Assembly: GCA_949130495.1 (NCBI GenBank)
Contig: OX422221.1
Coordinates: 25,927,917 to 25,991,916 of the forward strand
Direction of reading: 5' to 3'
Length of the DNA stretch: 64,000 bases
Source of the DNA: Sambucus nigra
Lineage: Eukaryota; Streptophyta; Magnoliopsida; Dipsacales; Adoxaceae
Of this stretch, positions 1-12,160 are shown in pieces. The position numbers and the translations under genes are program-made. The first letter of the stretch is position 1, and the number at the start of each line of letters is the position of its first letter. The notes beneath the pieces are model-generated. The model was not told where the DNA came from. It saw only the letters and a list, made by a program, of their open reading frames with translations, and searched no databases.

Positions 1-741
1 ATTTTGATTCTCATTTACTTACACATGCCTCCTCCCTTGCTAAATCTAAAGGATAAATGTGTTAGTGTTTGCATACTTTAGCGTTTGTACTTCATGCTAT
101 ATTTATATGCTAAATGTATGCTTGTTTAGTCATTTTCTTGTCATTGCCTTATTTCATATCACATGCTAGAAATTATGACTTGTTTATCTTTTTGTATTAT
201 ATTTTGTGTTTGAATCGACTGCATAATATAAAATGATTTTTGTTTATCATTTGTGTTTTATTTATTTCATTTAAGCTTAATGAAAAATACAAATAATTTT
301 TGTTTGTCCTTTTGAGTAAATATTTATTTTTGATTAAAAATGTTAAAAACTCAAAAAGATTTTGTTTTTGTGTGTATTTTTGTTTGACACACTTTATGTG
401 GCATATATTTGTGTTTGAATCCTATCGTTTACGCTTCCATGTGGCTAGAACTTTTGGTTTAGATTTTCAATCCTTAAAATGTTCTTTACCATGTTTTATA
501 TGGAGTAGTTGGATTTTGTATTGTTTAAATGGATTCTATTTCTATATGCCTCTATTCACACATGCACGAGCTCTTTTGAAATCTTAATGTCACATGTTAT
601 GTTTGAGCTTTTTGAGGTGTTCTCCTATCAATCTAGTCATCTACATATCTATGACCTAGGAGGACTAGTGCATGTCAAAATCCGTTGCATGTGAGATTTG
701 TGCGAAAAATGAAAACATGATAAATTAATATATGCACGGGG

Positions 742-786
742 AAGGGCTCCGAAAGGATGAATTAAGTCCTTTGCGATAGTAAGCCA
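742..786 (+). other. Conserved stem-loop in the 3' non-coding region of Z
   Basis: CGAAAGGA (750-757) pairs with TCCTTTGCG (767-775, one bulged G), and GGCT upstream pairs with AGCC downstream. The same arrangement occurs in element D at about 61731-61769 with a different loop sequence. Retained pairing with a diverged loop suggests an RNA structure. Function unknown. Confidence 0.5.
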
Positions 787-1430
787 CCGTTGATTGGATC
801 TAAAAGAAATACGTGATCCAAAGGCCTAAAAACAGAATATTTGGCATTAAACAAAAAGCAATTGCCAAGGCCTATGTTTGTTTGATATATTCATTCACAA
901 ACAAAAGAATATATATGCTCATTGAGGGAGAATTGGATGGTATATCAACGGTTTGCACAATGTCCGTTTATCCTAGTTGTCTTTAATGTCATGACTCTAT
1001 TTGGTTTGTAGAATCATCATCATGCTAGGCTTGTATGCATTGTGTATGTTTGTTCATTGAGTTCAATCTTTATATTGTCACATGAGGTTATATTTAACTG
1101 TGATGAAGTTTGCAATCAAATGAGAACTCCGTGAACGTTTCCTAAGTGTTTGGGTCTAAATTTAATTGTTGCTAGTTCACACCCCTACACTTCCGTTTCC
1201 ATATGACACATTTTTGCCATACGAGTGTGCAAACTTATTGTATTTTGTGTCATGTTTGTGTTTATATCTATATATATGCAAGTTCTATATTGGTATATTT
1301 CTAATGTCTATATATATGATATTCGTTTATCTTTGCCTTGTTTTTAATTGCCCATATGCTTTCATGTCTTAACACTTTAAGCTTTCACATGCGGTTTATT
1401 AGTTCTTTATCCTTTGCCTATTCCCGAACA

Positions 1431-1812
1431 AAAAGGGGGAGAATGATGATAGGGGGAGAAATGGTATCTAATCCTATTATTATCGTATCTTCGTTTGGGG
1501 GAGATTTATCTTAGGGGGAGACGTCTTTCTAAGTAGGTCATGTGTTTAAAGGGAGAATTAATTTAGGGGGAGTAATTAATTAATTGCATTTAATATTTTG
1601 AGATTCCCTATGCATTTGATGAGTTTGCTTAAGTGTGCAGGAATTATTCTAAAGCGCAGGAATTATTCTAAAGCGGCATCTTTCTACGGCAAAGAGTTTG
1701 ATCCTTGGGTTGAGTCAAGATTGGGCGGGTTATGTTTTGAGTCTAGTAGAGCTTGACGGCCCTTTAGGATTTTTGTTTGGTTTTTGTCCCGGAATAGCCA
1801 AAGGGGGAGATT
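1431..1812 (+). promoter_or_regulatory. Cluster of seven polypurine tracts (PPT) before the 3' LTR of Z
   Basis: AGGGGGAG-type tracts occur at about 1431-1442, 1451-1459, 1496-1503, 1513-1520, 1549-1555, 1564-1572 and 1801-1809. The last lies four bases from the LTR start and would be the functional plus-strand primer. Multiplied PPTs are a known hallmark of Sireviruses. Confidence 0.7.
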
Positions 1813-3451
1813 TGTAAGGACACAAATTTCCAATTGAGTCCTCTTATAGTTTTGGCTCAATTCCGGACAAAAACATTTATTCATAGGATTTTATTTAATT
1901 GTAATATTCAAGACCTATGAAGTGTTTGTTGAAGACGTAGCGGCAAAGAACTTAAAGCTTCATCTAAATGCCGGTTTGTGTGCCTCGTTTCTACGTCATC
2001 AACTAAGGTTCCATGCTCCCAAGGTATGAATGTAATTATATGTATATAGGAGCTTGGAACAATATGTATTGGGTGTTAGGTTAATAAAAACTGCATTTTA
2101 TTTTTCAGAAAGAATCAATTAGAAACTTAAAAATAAGTATATAAAAGTTTATAAAAGTTTCTGGGCCAAAATCGAATTTTACAAACTTTCTGGACGTTCG
2201 TTAGAAATGTCGTTCGAACGAGTTTTTTCGTTCGAACCAGATTTCGTTCGAACGAGTTTTGTCGTTCGAACCAGGTTCGTTCGAACGAGTTTGCCAACGA
2301 CCCTAATCTGGTCAGTCGTTCGATATGTCGTTGGATATGTCGTTCGAATGAGTTTTCGTTCTAACGAGATATCTAACGAGATTCTAACGAGCCCAGGCTG
2401 GTCGCTCGTTAGAAGTCTCGTTCGAATGAGAGTCAAGTTCGTTCGAACGAGACGTCAGGCGGGAACGGTTTTGAGCAGTTTTTGGCAGTTTTTTCCCCAC
2501 TTCTCCACTTGGTTTTCAACCAACTTTTTCATGCATTATTATGTGCGGGAAACACATTTTCCAAGATAACTTTTCCATCCTAATACATCTCCTAGAGAGA
2601 GTTTGAGAGATCATTCCAAAAAGGAAAATGTTCATGTTTTAAGTGTTCTTCAACTTAAAGAAAAATATTTAAACACTTAGTTTACACCCATTGTTGTTTA
2701 TTCCAAGTTCCATATATAGATATCAATTGCTTGGAGTTATTTGGCACCGGTTTTCTCTACCGAATTCAAGAGACGTTTCGGGTTTGCTTCTACACCCCAT
2801 CACAAAGAAGACCTTTGTTGAGATTCTACCCACAAGGAGAAAGGCTCCATGTTTGGGTGACGGTGACCATACAAAGTCCTATCGGTGTATTCCGAGACCA
2901 CGGTGGAGCTCCGTTGGTTATCCGCTAATTGGAGGTTGATACAAGAAGGAGCATCACGGCTTGAGAGGGTTCGAGTTTAGGAAGTAAGTCTTTTGTCTTG
3001 TATTTTGTAATTCCGTTTTTAGTGGATTTGAGGCTAGGGCCGTCCCGAGGTTTTTTCCCGTTAGTGGGTTTTTCCTCGTATATCGCGGTGTAGTGTGACT
3101 GTGTTTATTTTGTCTTGCACATCATTTAGATTGCATGCTTTAGGTTTAATTCAAGATAAAATTCGGTTTAATTCACACTCATTTAATTTGGGACTAAAAT
3201 TAAATATTGGATAAAATTTGGTTTATTCAAGTCACTTGCATTAATATGGTTTCGCCTAACTTTGAATAATTGTTAATGATGACTTAGGCAAATTCTAGGA
3301 CTTGAATTATGTTGTTTTAATTTGTTTTGTGAAATTAAAACTTGTTGTTTTGTTTGAAAGTTGAACCATCATAACGCTTCCGCATCGTTTTACATAAAAG
3401 GAAATTATATATTTTAATTGGGACAAAACTGCGTTTTCAGTTAGTGTCTCA
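1813..3451 (+). mobile_element. 3' LTR of element Z (copia, Sirevirus-like)
   Basis: The LTR begins TGTAAGGACA directly after a PPT; the same start is seen at 63676. The segment at about 2980-3240 resembles the R-U5 part of the D LTR and of the minus-strand fragment H, including the short GGTTTTTTCCC hairpin-like stretch near 3050. The right end is set at GTGTCTCA near 3451 by analogy with the D LTR end TTTCTCA and is uncertain by up to 200 bases. The left LTR is outside the window, so no target duplication can be tested. Confidence 0.55.
2190..2453 (+). repeat. Array of CGTTCGAACGAG-type palindromes in the LTR of Z
   Basis: Exact CGTTCGAACGAG starts at 2211, 2245, 2278 and 2440. Near matches (CGTTCGAACCAG, CGTTCGAATGAG, CGTTCTAACGAG) lie between, and TCTAACGAG half units follow. 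In the first part spacing is 15-18 bases. The core CGTTCGAACG is self-complementary. Sirevirus LTRs of grasses are known to carry hyper-repeated palindromes; this would be the counterpart here. Confidence 0.8.
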
Positions 3452-4255
3452 AGCCAGGGTGTCTGGCCATACCAGGATAGAAGGAGAATGTCTGGGAGGT
3501 GTTATAGACTTTGAGCGTTCATCGTAGGTTCTCCTTTCATAGACTGTAGATATGGCATGCAAATGGCATTCCCTCATAATGGGTTTTCGTTCTTTCTAAT
3601 TTCTTATTTTCCTTTAGTTCCAGTAGTCGGGGATCACATTGCCTTCGTTATAATACGATGTGATTTGTCTCATTGGAGTGCGGTTGAACCAATCATGGTC
3701 AATGCATCTTGATACCTAAGTTCTCCCTTGTCTAAAGTATCCTTTTGTATTGAACAAATTTTTGTGTACGTGTGCCTTTATGTTCAGCTACACGATTGAC
3801 TGGTAGTATCCGTTTTCCTTAAGATTAACGACCTTATGGATCGATCGTCATCGTAATTAGCATCTCTGGTTATAAAGAGCATGATGATGATTTGAGGACA
3901 ACATATAGAGATAAAACTTGAAGAGACATAGCACGAAGTTTGTTTTTGCCACAGTGAGTGGATTGGTGCGATAACAAGGCAAGTGTTCCATAATGGTACA
4001 CATAGAGTGACCTTAGGTTCACAGGAGGATCTTATGGAAGGTATTAGTTGGTTGCATGAATTATGATCTTCTTGGAAGGACGCCCCTCGATGTGAGAGAC
4101 TAATGATGCGAAGTTACTATCGAGGTTAAGGGAACTTGTATGGTCAATGTGACTCGAGATTTTGAGGAGACTCGGGGTTTACAGTCCTAAGAATGGAAAA
4201 AAAATTTGAAGATGGATTGGGTGATTAGTTGTATATCGTTTTCGCTTGGGTGAGT
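3452..4255 (+). mobile_element. Degenerate retrotransposon sequence, probably interior of gypsy element G
   Basis: No intact frame and no domain I can name. It is assigned to G because element A was inserted at its right end (duplication TGAGT at 4251-4255) and, beyond A, sequence continues to a typical gypsy tail (GGACGGAATT, PPT, LTR start) at 23160-23186. The left border with Z is uncertain. Confidence 0.35.
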
Positions 4256-4779
4256 TGTAATACCCCGTGAATTTTTGGAATAAAATAAAATTTAATAAGG
4301 ATGAAATTAATTCGGAGAAATTAATCAATCTAGGATGTGAGTAATTAGACTCGGTATTATCTATAAACTTTAGAGTTGGACTTTAGTGATTTGGGATAAA
4401 TCTAAAATGGAATTTTGTACTGAGTAAAAGAAGGTAATTATATGTGTCAAGTCACAATTGAAATATATTTTTGGATAAAGATATTCGGGACACACTTTGA
4501 GAGGTATTACAGGCTCGTTTGGGCATTTTAGACCCTTAGGAATGGTCTGGGGGTATATATATGAGTTGGGTAGTTATTGGGCTAATTACATTATGTATTA
4601 GGGATCATTTGGGAGTCCAAAGTTGGGACTTAGATTCTCGATAATTAAAGATTAACCTTATTTAATTAGAGTTAAACCACCCATTAGGATTACATCCAAG
4701 AACCCTAGTCACATCCCAGTAGGAGAAAGAGGAAGGACCACCCTAGGAGGAGAAAAAGAGTCTCCTCTACAAATTTCAG

Positions 4780-7436
4780 GCAAGGATTATATTGCCATTC
4801 TTATTCAAATTGTACTAATCTTATATTAATGTTGATACCATGCTTAGAATAAGGTTTAATCATGTGTTGGGACTGTATATTTAGAGACCTTTTGAATTGT
4901 GTATAAATTGATGATAATTGTGTAACCCGTGGTTAGATTCATATCCCCTTGTATCAACTATGTATCCATGTGGTTTAAATGGAAGGATAATTGTACAAGA
5001 TATGTTGTATAACCCTCCATCTAGATACAAATGAAATTACATCATTCAAGGGATTGAATTGTAGAACAACTTCTTGAAATTGAGAAGACTATGAAATTGG
5101 GTAAATTGGGAATCATTTAAAACTTACAACGTCATCTTAAAAACTGTCTTGCACTGTTTTGGTTCCGAAAATGGATATTTTGTTAGTGTTGCCTCGTAGA
5201 AAACACCCTTTTTTGCATTTTGCTCAGTGATACGTTTTCTCCAAAAACGGCTCCAAAATGCCTCAACACTGCATTTTAAAAATCTAGGCAGATTCGTGGG
5301 GTAAATTTTCAGAAATGTTATTTTTGGGTTGTTGTTCTGTTGGAGGTTGCCTCGATTGATTAATTGTGATTGTTGATCCAGATTTATATGACGAACTATG
5401 AGGTTATTTTAAAAGGGTTTGAAACTCAAGAAGGCGTAAGTCGTTCGAACGAGCTTGATGTGTCATTTGAACGACCCTAGGGTTTAGGTCTTGGAGATAG
5501 ATTTTTTTGTTAGGATTGTGTGGGCGCTGACTTCATATTTTTCTGACGTTTTTTGAATTAATTATGATTTTTTTACGAAAGGGTGTACGAGACCATATGA
5601 ACAAGATGATTTACGCAGGATTCTTGAATAGAGCTATATGAAATAAATACATAAAAGGTCGGGATGTAGCTAGATGATTTGGGAAACTTTTGTGGGGGCA
5701 CATAGAGGATAAGACCCTAAAATATACGATGAAAATATTATGATTAATTCGGGGAGATTATAAATAAAAAGAAACACTTATTTGAGATAAGTCGAATGTA
5801 TGAGATTAAAATTAATAATTAATTTCCTCAAATGATCACCGTATAATAATGTTAATTACGAATCTATCCTATGCCTTGGGGGCTAAGTCTAAATGGTTAA
5901 CGCCGGTTCTGACAGTAGGTTAAGTGAGATTACTTACCCATATTAGGGAATTTCTTATATATGTACATATAACCCTTATTCACTCTACTCAACTATATAA
6001 ACCTTATTGAAAAAGTAACAAGAAGTGAATAATTATTAATAATCTCGAATGATTAAAGTTTCAGTCATGAGGACAACATGCTAAGATTATTAAATTTATG
6101 GAAAAGGGTAGTTGAGGATTAATATACCTATAATCGTGTTGGTAAGGTTAGTTTGGAAATAACTATACCATAATGTTTTAGAAAATTTAGTTTAGGAATA
6201 ACTATGCCTATGTATTTAAAGAGAAATAAATGATGAAGTAAATGTGATTTTGAGTCAAAACGGGTAATATATGAGAATTAATATTTAATCGAAAAGTAGT
6301 CGTAGGATAATGGCTTAAAATGAGTTACGGAATAATTGACTAAAATGGTATGGTTAAGCCAGGAAGGCTATAATTTTATATGGATTGATATTTCCTTGGG
6401 TTAAAGTAGTTATAGAGTAACTATTTATACATATTGGATGGTAATATGTATTTATATGTATTTTTGTGGACCTACCAATGTTCGCGGACCGCCCTATCGG
6501 CTTGGCGGTTCGCACATTCGAACTGCATACTACATGTCGACAGAGGTGGGTTTGAAAATTTGTAGGTCATATAGGTACTACGTGGAGGCTTCAACCATGA
6601 GAGGTAGGTGTTGGCGTGAACCGTTCCTGTATCACCGCTGGGTATGGGCCGTGTACAAGTGTCCTGCATAGGGATCGCCCCCAACTTCTGTGTGTTTTAT
6701 GATGTCCGCTTAGGAAAAGGGATTCCTCTGTACTTTCCGATAGAGCACGAACGAGAGACCAACGGTATATGCCATTATGTGTCGCATATATATATAAACG
6801 GACATATATATATATTTATCCCTTTACACATTTCGGTGTACCTTATACGGGAAGGTGCCCCTTTTAGTCGAAAGATGTAAACAATGTTTAATGATAATAA
6901 GGTTGGGCTAATAAAATGATGTGGATAATTAATGAAGAAGATGAGTCCTAATGAATAATGGGATAGACAATTATAAATGAGAATAATAATTTGGTAACCT
7001 ATGAGAATGAAAGTTAAAGTCTAACGGGTAGACGATAAGAAATATGCATTAAATCATTAAATGGTCTGAAGAGACAGACAAGGGTTATAGATTATTATGA
7101 TGTAAGAATATCCACCTAGTTTATGTAAATTATGAAATTTATATTATGAAATATAATAAGGGATTTGGGGTGTCCGACATGAGTACCTACTTTTAGTTAT
7201 TGCATAGCTGAATGGATCATTATTTACATGACTGATTAAATAATGGAAGTTACAATTGGAATTTTTATTGAGGATAAGAGTAGGACTATTTTTATATGAG
7301 AGGTGAGGTACTCATTACTTGTGAGCATCGATGGGCAGACGTTAAGTATGAATTAGTAACACATTGTATATTTACTGGTGAAGAATCCTTGTACACCTCG
7401 GACTCTGATCCAAATTCCAAATGTTTTTCCCCCCAG
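4780..7436 (+). other. Putative leader intron inside the 5' LTR of A
   Basis: Donor CAG|GCAAGG at 4780 and acceptor CCCCCCAG at 7436 occupy the same relative places as in the LTRs of B, C and F. GC-AG introns with a GCAAGT-like donor are a known minority class in plants. The equivalent sites in the 3' LTR of A are mutated (donor GCAATG at 10111; acceptor AG changed to TG near 22418). Splicing is inferred, not shown. Confidence 0.4.
5440..5476 (+). repeat. TTCGAACG palindrome pair, 5' LTR of A
   Basis: GTCGTTCGAACGAG at about 5440 and TTTGAACGACCC at about 5467. The decayed counterpart in the 3' LTR is at 10752-10787. They lie within the putative intron, about 660 bases after the donor. Confidence 0.6.
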
Positions 7437-7809
7437 GTATTCTTAATGACAGGGATGGCAGGACTGACGACGGATCAGACTTGCAATTGCATTGGGCGTA
7501 GTATAGGTTGTACTTCATCTTTTGTCATTTTATTTCACACTATAATTTGTACGGGCATAAGCCCAAGGGTTTATTTATATAAGTTGTACTTAGCTTTACA
7601 TTATCGACATTGTAGGATGATTCAATTTTTATTGTTTATGTGTTGAATCTCTTTGATTCATATTTTTTATTCATTATGGATTTTGATATAAAATAAAGAA
7701 AAATTTTACTCCTTCAGTGCTAAGAATGGAATAATTTGTTGATAAGCCCCATCTTCGGCGTACTGAGCCTGGCCATCCTTTACGTGAGAAAATGGGGGGT
7801 TGTTACAGT

Positions 7810-7911
7810 AGGTATCAGAGCACGGTTCTAGTGTCCTTAGGATCTTTGTTTGAGCTAGTCGCCTTCTGCATTGCATCCTTTGATGTGGAGCCCTATGATT
7901 AGGAATCATTG
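7810..7911 (+). promoter_or_regulatory. Primer binding site and conserved leader of element A
   Basis: AGGTATCAGAGC (7810-7821) starts three bases after the LTR and matches the 3' end of initiator Met-tRNA with one change. The following hundred bases (TCTAGTGTCCTTAGGATCT, later TTTGATGT.GAGCCCTAT) are shared with the leaders of B, C and F, although A has lost its genes. Confidence 0.8.
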
Positions 7912-9550
7912 TGTTCTTTGCAATTGGTTACTACCCGTTTGGGAAGGGGTGAGTTTTGGAGTGAGGTCCATAGAGACCTTGATGTGGGTCGGTCACTTGC
8001 GAGAAGTTCGAGGAGTTTGGACAATTTGGTGGCTAGTAATTTAGTGGAAGTTATTTAGAGAATTTGAGGATGTGGTCATGACCAATAATGGACCAGTATA
8101 GGTTAGTTCGTTTTGAACAGGACCCACAGTGAGATGGGCATTGAATTATAGATGATTTTTTTAGCGAAAGAAGGAGACTAATGATAGCATCGGTGGTAAA
8201 TAAGGTGTTTTCCTACTGTGGAGTGTATGGGATATGTTTTGTTTGATATTGGTACTTAGTGTTCACTCGGGTTTTGTTAATACATTGGAAAGGATAGAAT
8301 TTGTATTTGGGAAGCTTATGTTATTTTGGGCCTATTTGATGGCTATGTTGGAATATGATATTTTTTCGAGGAATGGATTTATAGTTATATGGAATATATT
8401 AATATTATGTGGACTGCTATTAGTTGTGGTCATGTCTAAAGGACAAGATTGATTAGGAATTAGTGTTCATTATAGTCATGAGAATTATTCTCAGAAATTT
8501 TATAGGTGAGCCTAGTTTTGAAAGAATAAATTTCAATGGGAAATTAAGCCGTGCAAGAACCTTTAGAAAATTGAGAATGCTTAGGGAAGCAACATGTGAG
8601 TGTGATTTAAAATTTTTGAATAACTCTAGGAGGTAGATGCGTGTGAATAAACTCAAAATATTGAGATAAATCGGGCGATGCTCAGGTGGGAGCAAGGGTA
8701 TTTTATGTGGGGAAAAATCGTTTGTGAGACGATGTGATGGTATGATTTGGGAAAGTATTGCCTTAGCGAGTATATGTAACAAAGTACAAGTAAGGCTAGT
8801 GATAGCTTCGATTATTGATATTATATATGATCGTGTGTAATGTTGGTATAGTGACATTGTCATTAAAGTGGTAATGGTAGACATGATTAGAATGGGTATG
8901 CCTTTGGAGACTTAGAAATGACTAAGGGCTCTACAGATTAAATATGGGAGAAGAATGGCCTACCTAGATTGTGGTTATTGAGATATCGGGCATAGTAGGG
9001 TCGGGTGAATCTAAAGGAGTTTGGTATACCTCTTATAACGGAGTAAGTGATTGGTTTGGAAAATATCAAATATTGAAATTTATATGATTAGCCTAAATGG
9101 TTATTGTTATTTCTTTTTGTCCTGGGACGATGGATCTCAATAACTGACTAAGCTGTGTAGTAGGGTATCGGGAGGGTTCCTTTTTTGGATTTCGCTTGCC
9201 AGATGTCCCACGCACGAAATTGGCAAAAGTCGGGAATTGAAGGAAGTCGAAAACTAAGATGTTTATTTCTTTTTGCATGTGCGTATGTGATGGTATACTT
9301 GTATGGATATGCTTGGTATAAATGGTACATATTAGATGTATATTTGTCATTCATATTTGCTAATGGTACATGTGTGCATGCATGTAATGTGAAATATATG
9401 GGCACCTCAGTGATGTTATGATAGGCATAGATGAGACTTTTCATTTATCCCATACGATATGAGTATGGACTAATTGTCTATAACTATAGTTTAATGATGC
9501 AATAAAAAATATGACTTTATGCTACCTTGAATTCTGAGGACGGAATTTCG
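7912..9550 (+). pseudogene. Interior of A with a protease trace
   Basis: Only fragments can be recognised. At about 8228-8270 the codons for VLFD followed by a glycine-threonine pair resemble the aspartic protease active-site strand, and near 8350-8380 a YDI...MD pattern resembles the conserved protease ILGMDWL segment. Stops and frameshifts break everything. No RT, RNase H or integrase motif is visible in any frame. The remainder, about 8,400-9,550, holds nothing I can name; ORFs on the minus strand at 8453-8884 and 9148-9444 look like chance. Confidence 0.45.
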
Positions 9551-9576
9551 TTAAGGGGGGGGGGGGGGGGGGAGAA
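9551..9576 (+). promoter_or_regulatory. Polypurine tract of A with an 18-G run
   Basis: TTAA then eighteen G (9555-9572) then AGAA, immediately before the 3' LTR at 9577. PPTs of B, E and F have only four to six G. Length may be affected by replication slippage or assembly. Confidence 0.85.
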
Positions 9577-12101
9577 TGTAATATCTTGAAATTTTTTTGA
9601 ATAAAATAAAATTTAATAAGGATTAAATTAATTCGGTGAAATTAATTAATCTGGGATGTGAGTAACTAGACTCGGTATTATCTATAAACTTTAGAGATGG
9701 ACTTTAATGATTTGGGATAAATCTAAAAATGAATTTTATATTGAGTAAAAAAAAGTAATTACATGTGTCACATCATAATTAAAATATTTTTTTGGATAAA
9801 AATATTCGACACACACTTTGAGAGGTATTACGGGCTCGTTTGGGAATTTTAGACCCTTAGGAATGGCACTAGGGTATATATATATATATGAGTTGGGTAG
9901 TTAACCAGCTAATTAGATTATGTATTTGGGATCATTTGGGGTTCAAAGTTATGACTAATAGACCAACTCGGGAATTGAACATTAACCTTATTTAATCAAA
10001 GTTAAACCACCCATTAGGAGTTACATCCAAGAACCCTAGCCACAATCACCAAGGAGGAAGAGGAAGGACCACCCTAGGAGGACGAAGAGAGGCTCCTCTA
10101 CAAATTTCAGGCAATGATTCTCTTGCCATTCTTATTCAAATTGTACGAATCTTATATTAGTGTTGATACCATGCTTAGAATAAGGTTTAGTCATGTGTTG
10201 CGACTGCATATTTAGAGACGTTTTGAATTGTGTAGAAATTGATGATAATTGTGTAACTCATGTTTAGATCCGTAACCCCTTGTATCAACTATGTATTCAT
10301 GTGGTTTAAATGTAAGGTTAATTGTAGAAGATATGTTGTAGAACCCTCCATCTATATACAAATGCAATAACATCATTCAAGGGATTGAGGTGTAGAACTT
10401 CTTCTTGAAATTGGGTAAATTAGGAATCATTAAAAACTTAAACCCTCATCTTAAAACCTGTTTTAGGCTGTTTTTGTTCCGAATATGGATATTCCGTTCA
10501 CATTGCCTCGTAGAAAATCCCATTTTCTACAATTTGTTCACTGATATGTTTTCTCCAAAAACGGCTTCAAAATGCCTTAAAATTGTATTTTAAAAATCTG
10601 GAATGATTCTTGGGGCAAATTTTAAGAAATGTTATTTTTGGGGGGTTATTCCATTGGAGGTTGTCTTGATTGATTGATTGTGATTGTTGTTCTATTCTTG
10701 AATGATGAACTACGAGGTTATTTTAAAAGTGTTTGAGCCACAAGAAGGGTAAGTCATTCGAATGACATTGGTGTGCTGTTTGAACGACCCTATGTTTTAG
10801 GTCTTGGAGAAATTTTTTTTTATTATGATCCCGTGGGCACCGATCAAGTATTTTTCTGATTTTGTGTTTTTGAATTAGTCATGATTTTTCTACGAAAGGG
10901 TGTATGAGACCATATGAACAATATGAATTACGCGGGATTCATGAATAGATCTATATGAAATAAATACATAAAAGGCCGGATGTTCCTAGATGATTTGAGA
11001 AATATTTGTAAGGGCACATAGAGGATAAGACCCTAAAAGATACAATGAAAATATTATGATTAATTCAGAGAGAGTTTAAATAAAAAGAAACACTTATTTG
11101 GGATAAGTGGAATGTATGAGGTTAAAATTAATAATTAATTTCCTCAAATGATTACCGTATAACGATGTTAATTAGGAATATGTCCTATCCCTTAGGGCTA
11201 TGTCTAAATGGTTAACGCCGATTGTAATAGTAGGTTAAGTGATATTACTGACCCATATTAGGGGATTTCTTATAAATGTACATATAACCCTTACTCACTC
11301 TAGTTGACTCCTTATATATGTACATATAAACCTTATTGGAAAAGTAACAAGAAGCGAATATTAATAATCTAGAATGATTAAATTTTGAGTCAAGAGGACA
11401 ACATGCTAATATTATCAAATATATGGGTAAGGGTAGTTGTGGATTATTATACCTATAATCGTGTTGGTAAGGTTAGTCTGGGAATAACTATACCTATAAT
11501 GTCTTGGAAAGGTTAGTTTGAGAATAACTATGCCTAGGTATTTAAATAGAAATAAATGATGAAGTAAATGCGATTTTGAGTCATAATTGGAAATGTATGA
11601 GACTTGATATTTAATTGGAAATTAGCCGTAGGATAACGGCTTAAAATGAGTTATGGAATAATTGACTAAAATGCTATGGTTAAGCCAGGAAGGCTATAAT
11701 TTTATATAGATTGATATTTCCTTGGGTTAAAGTAGTTATAGAGTAACTACTTATACATATTGTATGATAATATGTATTTATATGTATTTATGTGGACATA
11801 CCAATGTTCGTGGACCGTCCTATCGACTCGAGGGTTCGCACGTTCGAATCGAGTACCACACATCAGCATAGGTTGGCTTGACGATCTGTAGGTCATATAG
11901 GTACTACGTGGAGGTTCCACCAACGAGAGGTAGGTGTTGTAAATGACCGTTCCTGTATCACCGCTGGGTATGGGCTGTGTACAGGTGTCCAACTTAGGTA
12001 CGACCCCCAACTTGTGTGTGTTTTGTGAAGTCCTCTTAGGATAAGGAATTCCTCTGAACTTACCGATAGAGCACGAATGAGACACCGACGGTAAATTCCT
12101 T

Positions 12102-12160
<59 letters not shown>

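Larger units (their letters stand above)
1..1812 (+). mobile_element. Element Z: 3' internal non-coding region of a Sirevirus-like copia element
   Basis: No convincing reading frame is present; short ORFs here are T-rich noise. The stretch aligns by eye with 61680-62775 of element D: a conserved segment around 741-790 and a run of polypurine tracts just before an LTR starting TGTAAGGACA. In Ty1/copia Sireviruses, long non-coding or env-like sequence and multiplied polypurine tracts lie between pol and the 3' LTR, which fits. The pol genes would lie left of the window. Assignment to copia is by similarity to D, whose gag is recognisable. Confidence 0.65.
4256..7807 (+). mobile_element. 5' LTR of element A
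   Basis: 3,552 bases, TGTAATACCCC to TTGTTACA, matched by 9577-12644 plus 22283-22811. It contains a TATA-like stretch near 4553-4562, a putative GC-type splice donor at 4780, a CGTTCGAACGAG palindrome at 5442, the GAGAGGTGAG motif at 7298 and a putative acceptor at 7436. Small ORFs on either strand inside it are not conserved and are not called. Confidence 0.85.

Noticed and set aside
2179..2569. Overlapping plus- and minus-strand ORFs with Arg/Ser/Thr-rich repeats
   Set aside because: They are translations of the self-complementary CGTTCGAACGAG array, which is open on both strands by composition.
6438..6880. Overlapping small ORFs in the 5' LTR of A
   Set aside because: Not conserved as frames in the 3' LTR, no domains.
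7296..7646. 116-codon ORF at the end of the A 5' LTR
   Set aside because: It spans the putative intron acceptor and is broken in the 3' LTR copy; judged chance.
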